Origin: Ilumatobacteraceae bacterium
Lineage (GTDB): Bacteria > Actinomycetota > Acidimicrobiia > Acidimicrobiales > Ilumatobacteraceae
Assembly (NCBI GenBank): GCA_025463305.1
Contig: JAOBWK010000085.1
Span: 1 to 64,000 of the forward strand
Direction of reading: 5' to 3'
Length of the DNA: 64,000 nucleotides
The position numbers were made by a program, and so were the translations under genes. How positions within the stretch are numbered: position 1 is the first letter of the stretch; each line of letters starts with the position of its first letter. The notes beneath the pieces are model-generated. The model did no database searches, was not told the DNA's origin, and was given only the letters and a program-made list of their open reading frames with translations. Positions 25,638 through 33,670 of the stretch are shown in pieces.

Positions 25638-26570
25638 GTGGCCCTGGGAACCGAAGCCGGTCGGTATCTGTCGTTCACCCGGGACGACTGGGCGATGCTC
25701 CGGGCGGCGACGCCGCTGACGTTGCGCCAGGACGACCTCGACGAGCTGCGCGGCATCAACGAGCGGATCGATCTCGACGAGGTGGCGACGATCTACCTCT
25801 CGTTGACCCGGTTGCTCAACCTGTACGTCGCGGCGACGCAGAACCTGCAGAAGGTGACCTCGACGTTCCTCGGCAAGATGGCGCCGAAGGTGCCGTACGT
25901 GATCGGGGTGGCGGGCAGCGTCGCCGTCGGCAAGAGCACGTTCGCCCGCATCCTCCAGGCGCTGCTCGCCCGTTGGCCGGACCACCCCAAGGTCGGGCTG
26001 ATCACCACCGACGGGTTCCTCTACCCGAACCGGATCCTCGAAGAGCGCGAGATCATGAACCGCAAGGGCTTCCCGGAGAGCTACGACACGAAGCTCCTCC
26101 TCGAGTTCCTCCGCGAGATCAAGAGCGGGGCGCGCGAGGTGTCGGCGCCGATCTACAGCCACGTCATCTACGACATCATCGAGGGCGAGAGGGCGACGGT
26201 GCAGCAGCCCGACATCTTGATCGTCGAAGGCCTGAACGTGCTCCAGGTGGGCAGCGAGTCGAACGAGTTCGTCAGCGACTACTTCGACTTCAGCATCTAC
26301 ATCGATGCCGACGAGAACGACATCGAGCAGTGGTACATCGATCGCTTCCTGGCCCTCCGCGAGACCGTGTTCCAGGATCCGAACAGCTTCTTCCAGCACT
26401 ACGCCGGCCTCACCCACGAGGAGGCGGTGGCCACAGCGCGGTTCATCTGGAGCGAGATCAACGGTCGCAACCTGCGCGAGAACATCGCCCCCACCAAGCC
26501 CCGAGCCTCGCTGATCCTTCGCAAGGGTCCGGACCACCACGTCACGGACGTCCAGCTCAGACGGTTGTGA
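25638..26570 (+). CDS. coaA: Type I pantothenate kinase
   Basis: CoaA phosphorylates pantothenate, the first and controlling step of coenzyme A synthesis. The 310 residues match the bacterial type I enzyme along their length: [13 protein letters not shown] at the start, Walker [10 protein letters not shown], the DGFLYPN block that binds pantothenate, [16 protein letters not shown], the CoA/acceptor region [19 protein letters not shown], and the C-terminal [13 protein letters not shown]. The GTG at 25638 gives the usual N-terminus and lies six bases after a TACTGT hexamer; the longer reading frame upstream has no homology. It diverges from the DNA methylase operon. Confidence 0.96.
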   Translation: MALGTEAGRYLSFTRDDWAMLRAATPLTLRQDDLDELRGINERIDLDEVATIYLSLTRLLNLYVAATQNLQKVTSTFLGKMAPKVPYVIGVAGSVAVGKSTFARILQALLARWPDHPKVGLITTDGFLYPNRILEEREIMNRKGFPESYDTKLLLEFLREIKSGAREVSAPIYSHVIYDIIEGERATVQQPDILIVEGLNVLQVGSESNEFVSDYFDFSIYIDADENDIEQWYIDRFLALRETVFQDPNSFFQHYAGLTHEEAVATARFIWSEINGRNLRENIAPTKPRASLILRKGPDHHVTDVQLRRL

Positions 26571-26595
26571 ACCCCGGTTCTGGGGGGCGGTTGTC

Positions 26596-26601
26596 TAGAG
26601 T
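26596..26601 (+). promoter_or_regulatory. -10 box (TAGAGT) for a leaderless lipoprotein gene
   Basis: TAGAGT, then seven bases (CGCGGCC), then ATG. No Shine-Dalgarno site is visible. Confidence 0.5.
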
Positions 26602-26608
26602 CGCGGCC

Positions 26609-27388
26609 ATGTCCGTCCGTTTCAAGCACCTCGGCGCCGCCGTCTGCTCCATCGCGCTGCTCGCCAGCTGCGGGAGTGACAGCAAGTCGTCACCCGCCGT
26701 CACCACCCCGGCCACGGCCACCACCAGCACGGCGGCGCCGGTGGCCACCACGACGCCGGCCTCCAGCGCTGCCACCGTCACGATCGCCACCGTCGCGCCC
26801 GAGACCGTGCCCGCCACCGAAGCGCCGATCACCGTCGCGACGGTCGTCACCAGCACCGAGACGGCCGGTTCCACCGCCACGTCGGACTCCACGGTCTCCA
26901 CCGGCTCGACAGCCGACGGCGGCCCGGACTACACCCCGGTCAGCCCGCCGACGGTGCCGACCACCTCGGCCGCCGTGGTGGCCAGCGGCACCGAGCCCGA
27001 CGGCGTCTACTACGGCACGGTCACCGAGGGCAGCGACGCCACCCCGTCCGACGACAACACCGTCGCCTTCCAGCTCGTCCAGCTGTTCCGCGGCGACGAC
27101 TGCACCGCGCACTTCGGCGCCGAGGACCAGGACTCGTGCGTCAACGACTACGGCGTCGAGACCGAGCCCAGCGCGACGCTCGAGGTGCCGCTCACCGATC
27201 AGTACATCACCGTCTCCGACGCGGCGACCCAGAAGAGCTACCAGATCTCTGGCGACGAGCTCTACGGCCTGATCCACGGCGACGATCCGTCGGGTGGCCC
27301 CGACGACTACCTCTACAGCGGCTTCGGGTTCGTCATCACCATCAAGGGTGGTGCCGTCACCCGGCTCGAGCAGTGGTGGACGCCCTGA
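26609..27388 (+). CDS. Secreted lipoprotein of unknown function
   Basis: This 259-residue lipoprotein has a signal peptide with the lipobox LLASC (Cys21). A stalk of about 95 residues is almost only Ala, Thr, Val, Ser and Pro (residues 28-125). A C-terminal folded domain of about 130 residues follows (starting DGVYYGTVTEG), with one Cys pair (DDCTAHF, DSCVNDY) and several acidic loops. I do not recognise the domain. The stalk would hold it away from the membrane through the cell wall. The gene is separate from coaA (38-base gap and its own -10 box), and its last 32 bases overlap the convergent GNAT-HAD gene. Confidence 0.8.
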   Translation: MSVRFKHLGAAVCSIALLASCGSDSKSSPAVTTPATATTSTAAPVATTTPASSAATVTIATVAPETVPATEAPITVATVVTSTETAGSTATSDSTVSTGSTADGGPDYTPVSPPTVPTTSAAVVASGTEPDGVYYGTVTEGSDATPSDDNTVAFQLVQLFRGDDCTAHFGAEDQDSCVNDYGVETEPSATLEVPLTDQYITVSDAATQKSYQISGDELYGLIHGDDPSGGPDDYLYSGFGFVITIKGGAVTRLEQWWTP

Positions 27389-28613
27389 GCCACGCCGGCA
27401 CCTGCGTGATCGATTCGAGCTCCGCGAACGAGTGACCGTGGTCGTCGGGCGCCTGCTCGAGGTCCCACAGCAGCGGATACGGGATGTGCACGGCGCTCGC
27501 GCCCAATGACAGCACGGGCAGGATGTCGCTGCGCACCGAGTTGCCCACCATGCAGAACCGGGACGGCGGCACGCCGAGCCGGGTGATGATCCGCGAGTAG
27601 GTCGCGGCGTCCTTCTCCATCACGATCTCGATGTCGGAGAAGTGGTGGGCCAGCCCGCTGGTCTCGATCTTCGCGCTCTGGTGGACGAGGTCGCCCTTGG
27701 TGATCAGCACGATCCGGTGCGTGCCACCGACGGCCTCGAGCACCTCGGGCACGCCGGCGAGCAGGTGCACCGGCTCGGTCAGCATCGCCCGAGCGGTCTC
27801 GACCAGCTGGGCGATGATCGGCGCCGGGATCCGGCCGTCGGACAGGCTGATCGCCGCCTCCACCATCGACAGCCCGAACGCCTTCACGCCGTAGCCGAGC
27901 ACGTGGAGGTTCTTGCGCTCGACAGCCGTCAACGCGGCCTTCACATCGATGCCCGGGGCCACGAACGGTGCGACGAGCTCGACGAAGTGCAGCTCGGCCG
28001 CGCGGAAGCCGTCCTCGCTCTGCCACAGCGTGTCGTCCGCGTCGAACGCGATGATGTCGAAGTCGTGGACCGGTCGCGACCAATCGGTGCGGGTGAGGCC
28101 GAACAGGACCTCGTCGATGAGCCGGCCGTGCACACCGTACGAATCGCGCAGGAAGCCCTCGCGACGGAAGCCGAGCCGGTCGAACAAGCGCAGGCTCGCG
28201 GCGTTGCCGGCGGCGACGAAGGCGACCAGCTTCTCGATCGATGCGTCGGCGAACAGCGCGTCGGCGACGGTGCGGATCGCCTCCGATGCGTAGCCGTGGC
28301 CCTGCGAGGCCGCGGCGATGGTGATGCCGAGCTCGACCGCGTGACGGCCGCCCGGTGATGGAGCCACCATCAGGTCGCCGATCAGCGTGCCGTCGGTGAG
28401 CCGCACGGCGAGCTGGGCCGCGCCATCGCCTGGTGCGGGCGGCACGGGCCCGGCGCACGACTGGATCAACGCGAGCGCATCATCGGCTGTGTAGGGCAGC
28501 GGCCATCCCTGGAACCGCGCGGTCCGCTCGTCGTCGCGGTACGCGGCCATCGCCTCGGCATCGGACGGACCGAGCCGATCGATGACGAGTCGGTCGGACC
28601 GGAGCGGTGTCAT
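27357..28613 (-). CDS. GNAT acetyltransferase-HAD hydrolase fusion
   Basis: This 418-residue protein joins two enzymes. Residues 1-170 are a RimJ/RimL-type GNAT N-acetyltransferase (acetyl-CoA-binding QGHGYA at 104-109, GNAASLRLFDRLGFRREG near the end). Residues 171-410 are a HAD-superfamily phosphatase with the catalytic DADDT (181-185, Asp nucleophile first), motif II LITKGD, and motif III/IV (FCMVGNSVRSDILP). No linker is visible (TDWSRPVHDFD joins them). The ATG at 28613 overlaps the upstream HTH gene by four bases. Substrates are unknown. The operon also encodes a thiamine-binding protein, which could hint at a vitamin or metabolite-repair role; that is inference only. Confidence 0.85.
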   Translation of the reverse strand: MTPLRSDRLVIDRLGPSDAEAMAAYRDDERTARFQGWPLPYTADDALALIQSCAGPVPPAPGDGAAQLAVRLTDGTLIGDLMVAPSPGGRHAVELGITIAAASQGHGYASEAIRTVADALFADASIEKLVAFVAAGNAASLRLFDRLGFRREGFLRDSYGVHGRLIDEVLFGLTRTDWSRPVHDFDIIAFDADDTLWQSEDGFRAAELHFVELVAPFVAPGIDVKAALTAVERKNLHVLGYGVKAFGLSMVEAAISLSDGRIPAPIIAQLVETARAMLTEPVHLLAGVPEVLEAVGGTHRIVLITKGDLVHQSAKIETSGLAHHFSDIEIVMEKDAATYSRIITRLGVPPSRFCMVGNSVRSDILPVLSLGASAVHIPYPLLWDLEQAPDDHGHSFAELESITQVPAWLRASTTARAG

Positions 28614-28972
28614 CGGTGGATGGCGTTCAGGTAGTTGTAGACGGTGATGCGCGAGACGCCCATCGAGTCGCTCACGTCCTCGACCGCGCGGCGCAGCGTG
28701 AACGCACCACGCTCGTCGAGCTTGCGGATGGCCCGTTGCTTGTTCTCGCGGCTGAGGTCGGCGAGGCGATCGCCGAACTCGCGCTCGACGGATTCGATCA
28801 GACGATCCAGCGCACCGTGCAGCGGTGCCGGGCGGACGACGGCGATGACCGTGCCCTCCCACATCAGCGGGATGTCGCTGGGCTCGCGCTCGCTGACCGG
28901 CATCACCGTCGCACCCAACGCCTCGGCGATCGGGCGGATGGCCAGGACCAGCGGATGACGGGGCAGGCTCAT
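28610..28972 (-). CDS. Small DauR-type helix-turn-helix regulator
   Basis: This is a 120-residue DNA-binding protein. Its last 45 residues (ERGAFTLRRAVEDVSDSMGVSRITVYNYLN) match the HTH_22 domain of DauR/YheO-type regulators, which recognise D-amino acids or related ligands through an N-terminal PAS-like domain. The N-terminal part here is much shorter than in DauR (about 75 residues instead of about 150) and contains MWEGTVIAVVRPAPLH, perhaps a trimmed sensor. The gene overlaps both neighbours by four bases (ATGA), so it probably controls its own operon. Confidence 0.8.
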   Translation of the reverse strand: MSLPRHPLVLAIRPIAEALGATVMPVSEREPSDIPLMWEGTVIAVVRPAPLHGALDRLIESVEREFGDRLADLSRENKQRAIRKLDERGAFTLRRAVEDVSDSMGVSRITVYNYLNAIHR

Positions 28973-29205
28973 GAGCCGCTCGACGCGACGTGCATCGTGA
29001 CGTGGGTTGCGCCGTTCGAGAACGCCGCCCGCACGAGGGCGGCCACGACGTCGGGCATCGATTCGTCGGAGATGCTGCAGGTCGTGCCGAAGGGTCCGAA
29101 CTCGACCACCGCGCCGACGGCCTCGACGGCTCCGACGGCGGCGGTCACGTGGGGGCCGGGCTGGCCCTCCACGAACGGCTCGACCGTGAACTCGAGTTGC
29201 AGCAT
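28969..29205 (-). CDS. Thiamine-binding protein, MTH1187/YkoF-like
   Basis: This 78-residue single-domain protein has the ferredoxin-like fold of the MTH1187/YkoF (DUF77) family: FTVEPFVEGQPGPHVTAAVGAVEAVG, then the conserved GPFGTTCSISDE block and a final helix-strand (VAALVRAAFSNGATHVTMHV). Members bind thiamine or its precursors in the cytoplasm, perhaps as sensors or carriers. It is the first gene of a three-gene operon. The ATG lies six bases after a TAGATT hexamer, with no Shine-Dalgarno site. Confidence 0.82.
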   Translation of the reverse strand: MLQLEFTVEPFVEGQPGPHVTAAVGAVEAVGAVVEFGPFGTTCSISDESMPDVVAALVRAAFSNGATHVTMHVASSGS

Positions 29206-29211
29206 TCCCCG

Positions 29212-29217
29212 AATCTA
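29212..29217 (-). promoter_or_regulatory. -10 box (TAGATT) for the thiamine-binding-protein operon
   Basis: On the minus strand, TAGATT, then CGGGGA, then ATG, giving a leaderless start for the first gene of the operon. Confidence 0.6.
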
Positions 29218-29257
29218 GGCCGGATTCGCCGGGGCCGTCACTGTGCTCGTGTCACGT

Positions 29258-29530
29258 TCAGCGGGCACCCATGACCATCGCCAGATCGGTCGAGCGACGG
29301 ATGCAGTCGGCGCCGGCGGCATCGAACGCCTGCTTCAGCCGATCGAGCGTGGTGCGGAACGTGGAGTTCCAGTCCCCCTCGAACTGGACTCGCGCCGGAC
29401 CGGTCCACGACGTGCCGCCGAGCACGGACGTGACCGTGCTCATGACGGAGTCGATCGGGTTGATCTGCTGCTTCAAGGTGTTGCCGAGTGCGGTGAGCTC
29501 CTCGGGGTTGGCTCCGTGGGTGACGGCCAT
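29258..29530 (-). CDS. WXG100-family protein, orphan
   Basis: This 90-residue helical-hairpin protein has the WXG motif at the turn (W42-T-G44 in GGTSWTGPARVQFE), followed by a second long helix ending TDLAMVMGAR. WXG100 proteins are substrates or structural partners of ESX/type VII secretion and form antiparallel dimers. The start is the second of two nearby ATGs (29530), because GAGGAG sits six bases before it. No EccC, EccB/D or partner WXG gene is in the window. The usual C-terminal YxxxD/E export signal is not evident, so it may be secreted with a partner encoded elsewhere. Confidence 0.78.
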   Translation of the reverse strand: MAVTHGANPEELTALGNTLKQQINPIDSVMSTVTSVLGGTSWTGPARVQFEGDWNSTFRTTLDRLKQAFDAAGADCIRRSTDLAMVMGAR

Positions 29531-29614
29531 GTGCATCTCCTCGTCTCGATGGATGATGCAGTGGGTGCTCCGGGATCGCTCGCGTGGAAAAGGCCGCGTC
29601 GAGGACGTGCCCGA

Positions 29615-30145
29615 TCAGTCGGCGACGACGAGCCGGTCGAGCAGCAACGCGACGCTGTCCTCGGCGACCTCGTCGTCGCGGATCAGCGCCTGCAGCTCGA
29701 CCCGGTTCACCCAGCGGTACCCGATCACCTCGCCGTCGTTGAACGTGAAGGGACCGTCGTGGACGACGTGGTAGCAGCGTCCGACCAACTCGTAATGCTC
29801 GTCGCCGAACAGGCCGCCGCCCCACGGCTGTGGCGTCACTCCGGTGATGCCGATCTCCTCCTCGAGCTCGCGCACGGCGGCATGGTCGTACGATTCCCCC
29901 GCGCCGACCACGCCACCGACCGCGATGTCCCACGCGCCGGGTCGGACGTCCTTGTCGAAGCTGCGCTGGTGCACGAACAGCCGCCCGTCGGTGCCCTGCA
30001 CGGCGATGAAGACCGCACGATGGCGGAGGTTTCCGGCGCGCATCTCGCGCCGGGTGACGGTGTCGACCACCTGATCGTGCTCGTCGACGATGTCGACCAT
30101 CTCGTCGCCCGACCGGTCACCTGAGTCATGGCCACCTGCCGTCAT
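29615..30145 (-). CDS. NUDIX hydrolase (IDI/YfcD-like)
   Basis: This 176-residue NUDIX protein has the full Nudix box at about 77-99 (GGVVGAGESYDHAAVRELEEEIG, whose Glu residues bind Mg). The segment DIVDEHDQVVDTVTRREMRAGNLRHRAVFI is typical of the isopentenyl-diphosphate-isomerase-like/YfcD branch, whose members hydrolyse nucleoside or isoprenoid diphosphates. The exact substrate cannot be read from the sequence. The ATG at 30145 is set by the family N-terminus; the longer reading frame runs into the divergent amidohydrolase. GACAAT lies six bases upstream, with GAGGGG between, so the start could be leaderless or could use a poorly placed ribosome site. Confidence 0.88.
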   Translation of the reverse strand: MTAGGHDSGDRSGDEMVDIVDEHDQVVDTVTRREMRAGNLRHRAVFIAVQGTDGRLFVHQRSFDKDVRPGAWDIAVGGVVGAGESYDHAAVRELEEEIGITGVTPQPWGGGLFGDEHYELVGRCYHVVHDGPFTFNDGEVIGYRWVNRVELQALIRDDEVAEDSVALLLDRLVVAD

Positions 30146-30151
30146 CCCCTC

Positions 30152-30157
30152 ATTGTC
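30152..30157 (-). promoter_or_regulatory. -10-like box (GACAAT) for the NUDIX gene
   Basis: GACAAT, then six bases, then ATG on the minus strand. It lies within the 33-base divergent gap shared with the amidohydrolase promoter. The first base departs from the TANNNT pattern. Confidence 0.4.
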
Positions 30158-30166
30158 CCACAGCCC

Positions 30167-30172
30167 TAGCAT
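30167..30172 (+). promoter_or_regulatory. -10 box (TAGCAT) for the leaderless amidohydrolase gene
   Basis: TAGCAT, then GCGACC, then ATG. It lies ten bases from the divergent NUDIX -10 box, so the two promoters interleave. Confidence 0.6.
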
Positions 30173-30178
30173 GCGACC

Positions 30179-31417
30179 ATGACGAACTCGATCTCCACGC
30201 TCGGTGACGAAGCACGCGACCACCTGAGTGGAGCCGTCGCGCTGCGGCGCAGGCTGCACCAGTGGCCGGAGGTCGGCAACCACCTGCCCATCACCCGCGA
30301 TGCCGTGCTGGAGGAGCTGGAGGGATTGCCGCTCGACATCACCAAGCACACGTCGACCTCGGGGATCGGCGCGATGCTGACGGGCGACAAGCCCGGCCCC
30401 ACGATCCTGCTGCGCGGCGACATGGACGCACTGGCGATGCCCGAGGACACCGGCGTCGACTTCACGTCGAAGGTCGACGGCACGATGCACGCCTGCGGGC
30501 ACGACACCCACGTCGCGATGCTGGTCGGCGCGGCACGGATGCTCGCCTCGCGGCGCGACGAGCTGGCCGGCCGGGTGCTGTTCATGTTCCAGCCCGGCGA
30601 GGAGGGACACCACGGGGCGCGCTACATGCTCGACGAGGGTCTGCTCGACGTACCGGCGCTCGCCGACGGCACACCGTCGCCGGTGACCGGCGCGTTCGCG
30701 CTGCACATCACGTCGTCACTGCCGGCCGGGATGGTGAGCGTGAAGGGTGGCTCGATCATGGCCTCCAGCGACCACCTCCTGATCACCGTGCACGGGCGCG
30801 GCGGTCACGCCAGCGAGCCGTACCGGGCCCTCGATCCCATCCCGATCGCCTGCGAGATCGTCACCGCGATGCAGATGATGGTGACCCGCAGCATCGACGT
30901 CTTCGACCCGACGATCATCACCGTCGGCCGCATCACCGCGGGCACCACCAACAACGTGATCCCCGAGAACGCACAGATCGAAGGGACCATCCGCGCCGTC
31001 AGCAAGGAGACGCGCAGCAAGGTGCACGCGGCGATCCAGCGCGTCGCCGAGGGCGTGGCCAGTGCACACGATGCGTCCGTGACGGTGGAGATCACGCTCG
31101 GCTACCCGGTCACGTCGAACCACAACGGCTTCGCCGCGTTCGCCACCGACGTCGCCGGCGAGGTGATCGGCACCGATCACGTCTTCCAGATGCCACACCC
31201 GATCATGGGCGCGGAGGACTTCAGCTACGTGCTCGAGGCCGTGCCCGGTTCGATGATGTTCCTCGGGGGCACCCACCTCGATCGCAGCCCGGCCACCGCC
31301 GCGCCGAACCACAGCAACCGGGTGATGTTCGACGAGAACGCGATGGTCAACGGCATGGCCATCTACACCGCCGTCGCCATCGAACACCTCGAGCGGGCCG
31401 CCGCAGAGGCCGGTTGA
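30179..31417 (+). CDS. M20-family amidohydrolase (hippurate/N-acyl amino acid hydrolase type)
   Basis: This 412-residue M20D metallopeptidase-family enzyme has the conserved N-terminal LRRRLHQWPEVG, the metal site RGDMDALAM and MHACGHDTHVAML (His and Asp ligands to two zincs or manganese), the FQPGEEGHHGA block with catalytic Glu, a dimerisation domain (ITVHGRGGHASEPY), and the last metal His near PHPIMGAEDF. Relatives cleave N-acylated amino acids such as hippurate, N-acetyl-diaminopimelate or indole-acetyl-amino acids. The true substrate is unknown. It is cytoplasmic, with no signal peptide. It converges on prfC with three bases between stops. Confidence 0.9.
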   Translation: MTNSISTLGDEARDHLSGAVALRRRLHQWPEVGNHLPITRDAVLEELEGLPLDITKHTSTSGIGAMLTGDKPGPTILLRGDMDALAMPEDTGVDFTSKVDGTMHACGHDTHVAMLVGAARMLASRRDELAGRVLFMFQPGEEGHHGARYMLDEGLLDVPALADGTPSPVTGAFALHITSSLPAGMVSVKGGSIMASSDHLLITVHGRGGHASEPYRALDPIPIACEIVTAMQMMVTRSIDVFDPTIITVGRITAGTTNNVIPENAQIEGTIRAVSKETRSKVHAAIQRVAEGVASAHDASVTVEITLGYPVTSNHNGFAAFATDVAGEVIGTDHVFQMPHPIMGAEDFSYVLEAVPGSMMFLGGTHLDRSPATAAPNHSNRVMFDENAMVNGMAIYTAVAIEHLERAAAEAG

Positions 31418-31420
31418 CCG

Positions 31421-32995
31421 CTACTCCACAGCGAGGGACTTGAGGGTCAGCTCCGGCTCGTCGGTGAGCAGGCGCTGCAGGCGGTAGATGTTCTCGAACA
31501 GCGCCACCATCGAGCCGTCGGCGCGCTGGAGGATGCGGATCCCGCCGATCTGGCGGAGGCGGTCGGCGCTCTTCTCGTCGGTGCCGCGGATCGCGTTGTA
31601 GGGCGAACCGGTGAGCTCGACGGGCGCGTTGAACTCGGTGTCGAGCCGATGCGCGAAGACCTCGAACTGCAGCTGACCGACGGCCGCGAGCACCAGTGCG
31701 GCATCGCCCATCTCGGGGTCGCGCAGCACCTGCACGACACCCTCCTCCTCGAGCACCTCGATGCCGCGGCGGAACTGCTTCACCCGGCTCGTGTCGCGGG
31801 GCCGGGCGTTGGTGAACAGCTCGGGCGCGAAGCGGGGGATGCCCGGGAACGTGACCGGCACGTCCTCGTACAGGGTGTCCCCGAGCTGGAGCCCGTTGGC
31901 GTTGACGAGGCCGACGACGTCGCCGGGGTACGCCTCTTCCACCGTGCTGCGCTCGGCGCCGAACACCGTCGACGCATACTTGGTGGCGAACGGCTTGCCG
32001 GTGCGGGCGATGGTCATCGTCATCCCGCGTTCGAAGCGGCCGCTGCAGATGCGCACGAACGCGATGCGGTCGCGGTGCGAGCGGTCCATGTTCGCCTGCA
32101 CCTTGAACACGAACGCCGAGCACGGCGCGCCGAGCGGACGGTACGCACCGTCGACGTCGGCGCGCGGCGGGGCCGCGGGGATCAGGTCGACGATGGCGTC
32201 GAGCAGGGCGCGGATGCCGAAGTCGGTGAGGGCCGAGCCTACGAACACCGGTGTCGACTCGCCGGCGAGGAACGACTCGAGGTCGAAGTCGGCGCCGACC
32301 GCGTCGAGCAGGCCGACGCTGTCGATGGCGGTCTGCCAGAGCTTGCCCTCCTGGGCGGCGGCCTCGTCGAAGCTCATCTCCTCCTCGGGCGCGATCGTGC
32401 TGCCACGGGCGGTGCGGGTGAAGCGCACGAAGATGTCGCGCTGGCGATCGATCACGCCGCGGAAGTCGCCGGCGTCGCCCACCGGCCAGGTGACCGGCGT
32501 GGGGCGGAGGTTGATCTTGGTCTCGATCTCGTCGAGCAGCTCGAGCGGGTCGAGCACCGGACGGTCGAACTTGTTGAGGAACGTGATCACCGGGAGGTTG
32601 CGGGCCCGGCAGACCTCGAACAGCTTGAGGGTCTGCGGCTCGATGCCCTTCGCCGAGTCGAGCACCATCACCACGGCATCGACGGCGGCGAGCACGCGGT
32701 AGGTGTCCTCGGAGAAGTCGCGGTGACCGGGCGTGTCGAGCAGGTTGATCTCGCAGCCCCGGTACTCGAACTGCATCACCGCGGAGGTGATCGAGATGCC
32801 GCGCTTCTGCTCGAGGTCCATCCAGTCGCTCGTGGCGGCGCGTTGGCCGCCCTTGCCCTTCACGGAGCCGGCCTCGACGACGGCGCCCGCGTACAGCAGG
32901 AACTTCTCGGTGAGGGTGGTCTTGCCGGCGTCGGGATGGCTGATGATGGCGAAGGTGCGGCGGCGGGCGGCTTCCTTCTCCGGATCGAGGCTCAC
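31421..32995 (-). CDS. prfC: Peptide chain release factor 3
   Basis: RF3 is the translational GTPase that recycles RF1/RF2 from the ribosome after termination. The 524 residues show a GTPase domain with G1 SHPDAGKTT, the switch region KRGISITSAVMQF, G3 DTPGHRDF and G4 NKFD, then the domain II/III regions (FKVQANMDRSHRDRIAFVRICSGRF and the C-terminal VGQLQFEVFAHRLDTEFN). RF3 rather than EF-G is shown by the AHRL(D/E) tail and the length. The GTG at 32995 overlaps the stop of the upstream HAD gene by four bases; the longer upstream frame is inside that gene. Confidence 0.96.
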   Translation of the reverse strand: MSLDPEKEAARRRTFAIISHPDAGKTTLTEKFLLYAGAVVEAGSVKGKGGQRAATSDWMDLEQKRGISITSAVMQFEYRGCEINLLDTPGHRDFSEDTYRVLAAVDAVVMVLDSAKGIEPQTLKLFEVCRARNLPVITFLNKFDRPVLDPLELLDEIETKINLRPTPVTWPVGDAGDFRGVIDRQRDIFVRFTRTARGSTIAPEEEMSFDEAAAQEGKLWQTAIDSVGLLDAVGADFDLESFLAGESTPVFVGSALTDFGIRALLDAIVDLIPAAPPRADVDGAYRPLGAPCSAFVFKVQANMDRSHRDRIAFVRICSGRFERGMTMTIARTGKPFATKYASTVFGAERSTVEEAYPGDVVGLVNANGLQLGDTLYEDVPVTFPGIPRFAPELFTNARPRDTSRVKQFRRGIEVLEEEGVVQVLRDPEMGDAALVLAAVGQLQFEVFAHRLDTEFNAPVELTGSPYNAIRGTDEKSADRLRQIGGIRILQRADGSMVALFENIYRLQRLLTDEPELTLKSLAVE

Positions 32996-33651
32996 GAACC
33001 GACCGTGCCGGTGACGATCGGGACGATCTCGGCCGGCGAGTCGATGATCCACCGCGCGCCGTACTGCTCGAGCTCGCCCGGGTTGGCGTAGCCCCAGCGC
33101 ACGCCGATGCAGTCGATGCCGTGCTCGGCCGCACCCTCGACATCGTGGTGGCGATCGCCGACCATCACCGGACGGCACGTCCCGAGCTGAGCGAGCGTGT
33201 GATCGAGCACAGCGCTCTTGGTGGATCGGCTGGCGTCGAACGTGGCCCCGCCGATGACCTCGAACCGCTTCACGTAGTCGAAGTGCTCGAGGATCCGCAG
33301 CGCGGTCTCCTCCGGCTTCGACGTCGCGATGGCGAGTCGGTAGCCGAGCGCACTCAGCTGGTCGAGCACGTCGTCGATGCCGGGGTAGATCGTGTTCTCG
33401 AACGCACCGGTCTCCCAGTAGCGCTCACGGTAGACACCGAGCAGGTCGACGATCTGCGCCTCGGTGAAGCCCTCGCGCCGGAACGTGGCCTCGAACGGCG
33501 GCCCGATGAACGGCACGAAGTCGCCCGGCTTGTCGTGGCCGAGCTCGTCGTAGGCGTGGTGGAGCGAAGCGATGATGCCGGGCGCCGAGTCGGAGAGGGT
33601 GCCGTCGAGATCGAAGATCACGGTGTCGAAGGAAGAGGTCGTCACGGGCAC
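32992..33651 (-). CDS. HAD-superfamily phosphatase, phosphoglycolate-phosphatase-like
   Basis: This 219-residue HAD hydrolase has motif I FDLDGTLSDS (Asp nucleophile), a helical cap (residues 20-95), motif II ATSKPE, a lysine in SRSTKSAVL, and motif III/IV VMVGDRHHDVEGA. The family includes phosphoglycolate phosphatase (Gph) and PpaX pyrophosphatase; the cap sequence does not settle which. The start could be the GTG at 33651 or the GTG two codons later. No clear ribosome site separates them. It is coupled to prfC through a GTGA overlap and follows the ABC-2 permease genes by 19 bases. Confidence 0.87.
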   Translation of the reverse strand: MPVTTSSFDTVIFDLDGTLSDSAPGIIASLHHAYDELGHDKPGDFVPFIGPPFEATFRREGFTEAQIVDLLGVYRERYWETGAFENTIYPGIDDVLDQLSALGYRLAIATSKPEETALRILEHFDYVKRFEVIGGATFDASRSTKSAVLDHTLAQLGTCRPVMVGDRHHDVEGAAEHGIDCIGVRWGYANPGELEQYGARWIIDSPAEIVPIVTGTVGS

Positions 33652-33670
33652 GTCACAGCGGGGTTCACGG

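Noticed and set aside
26572..26585. Terminator hairpin after coaA (CCCC, loop GGTTCT, GGGG)
   Set aside because: The stem is only 4 bp with no T tract, too weak to call in GC-rich DNA.
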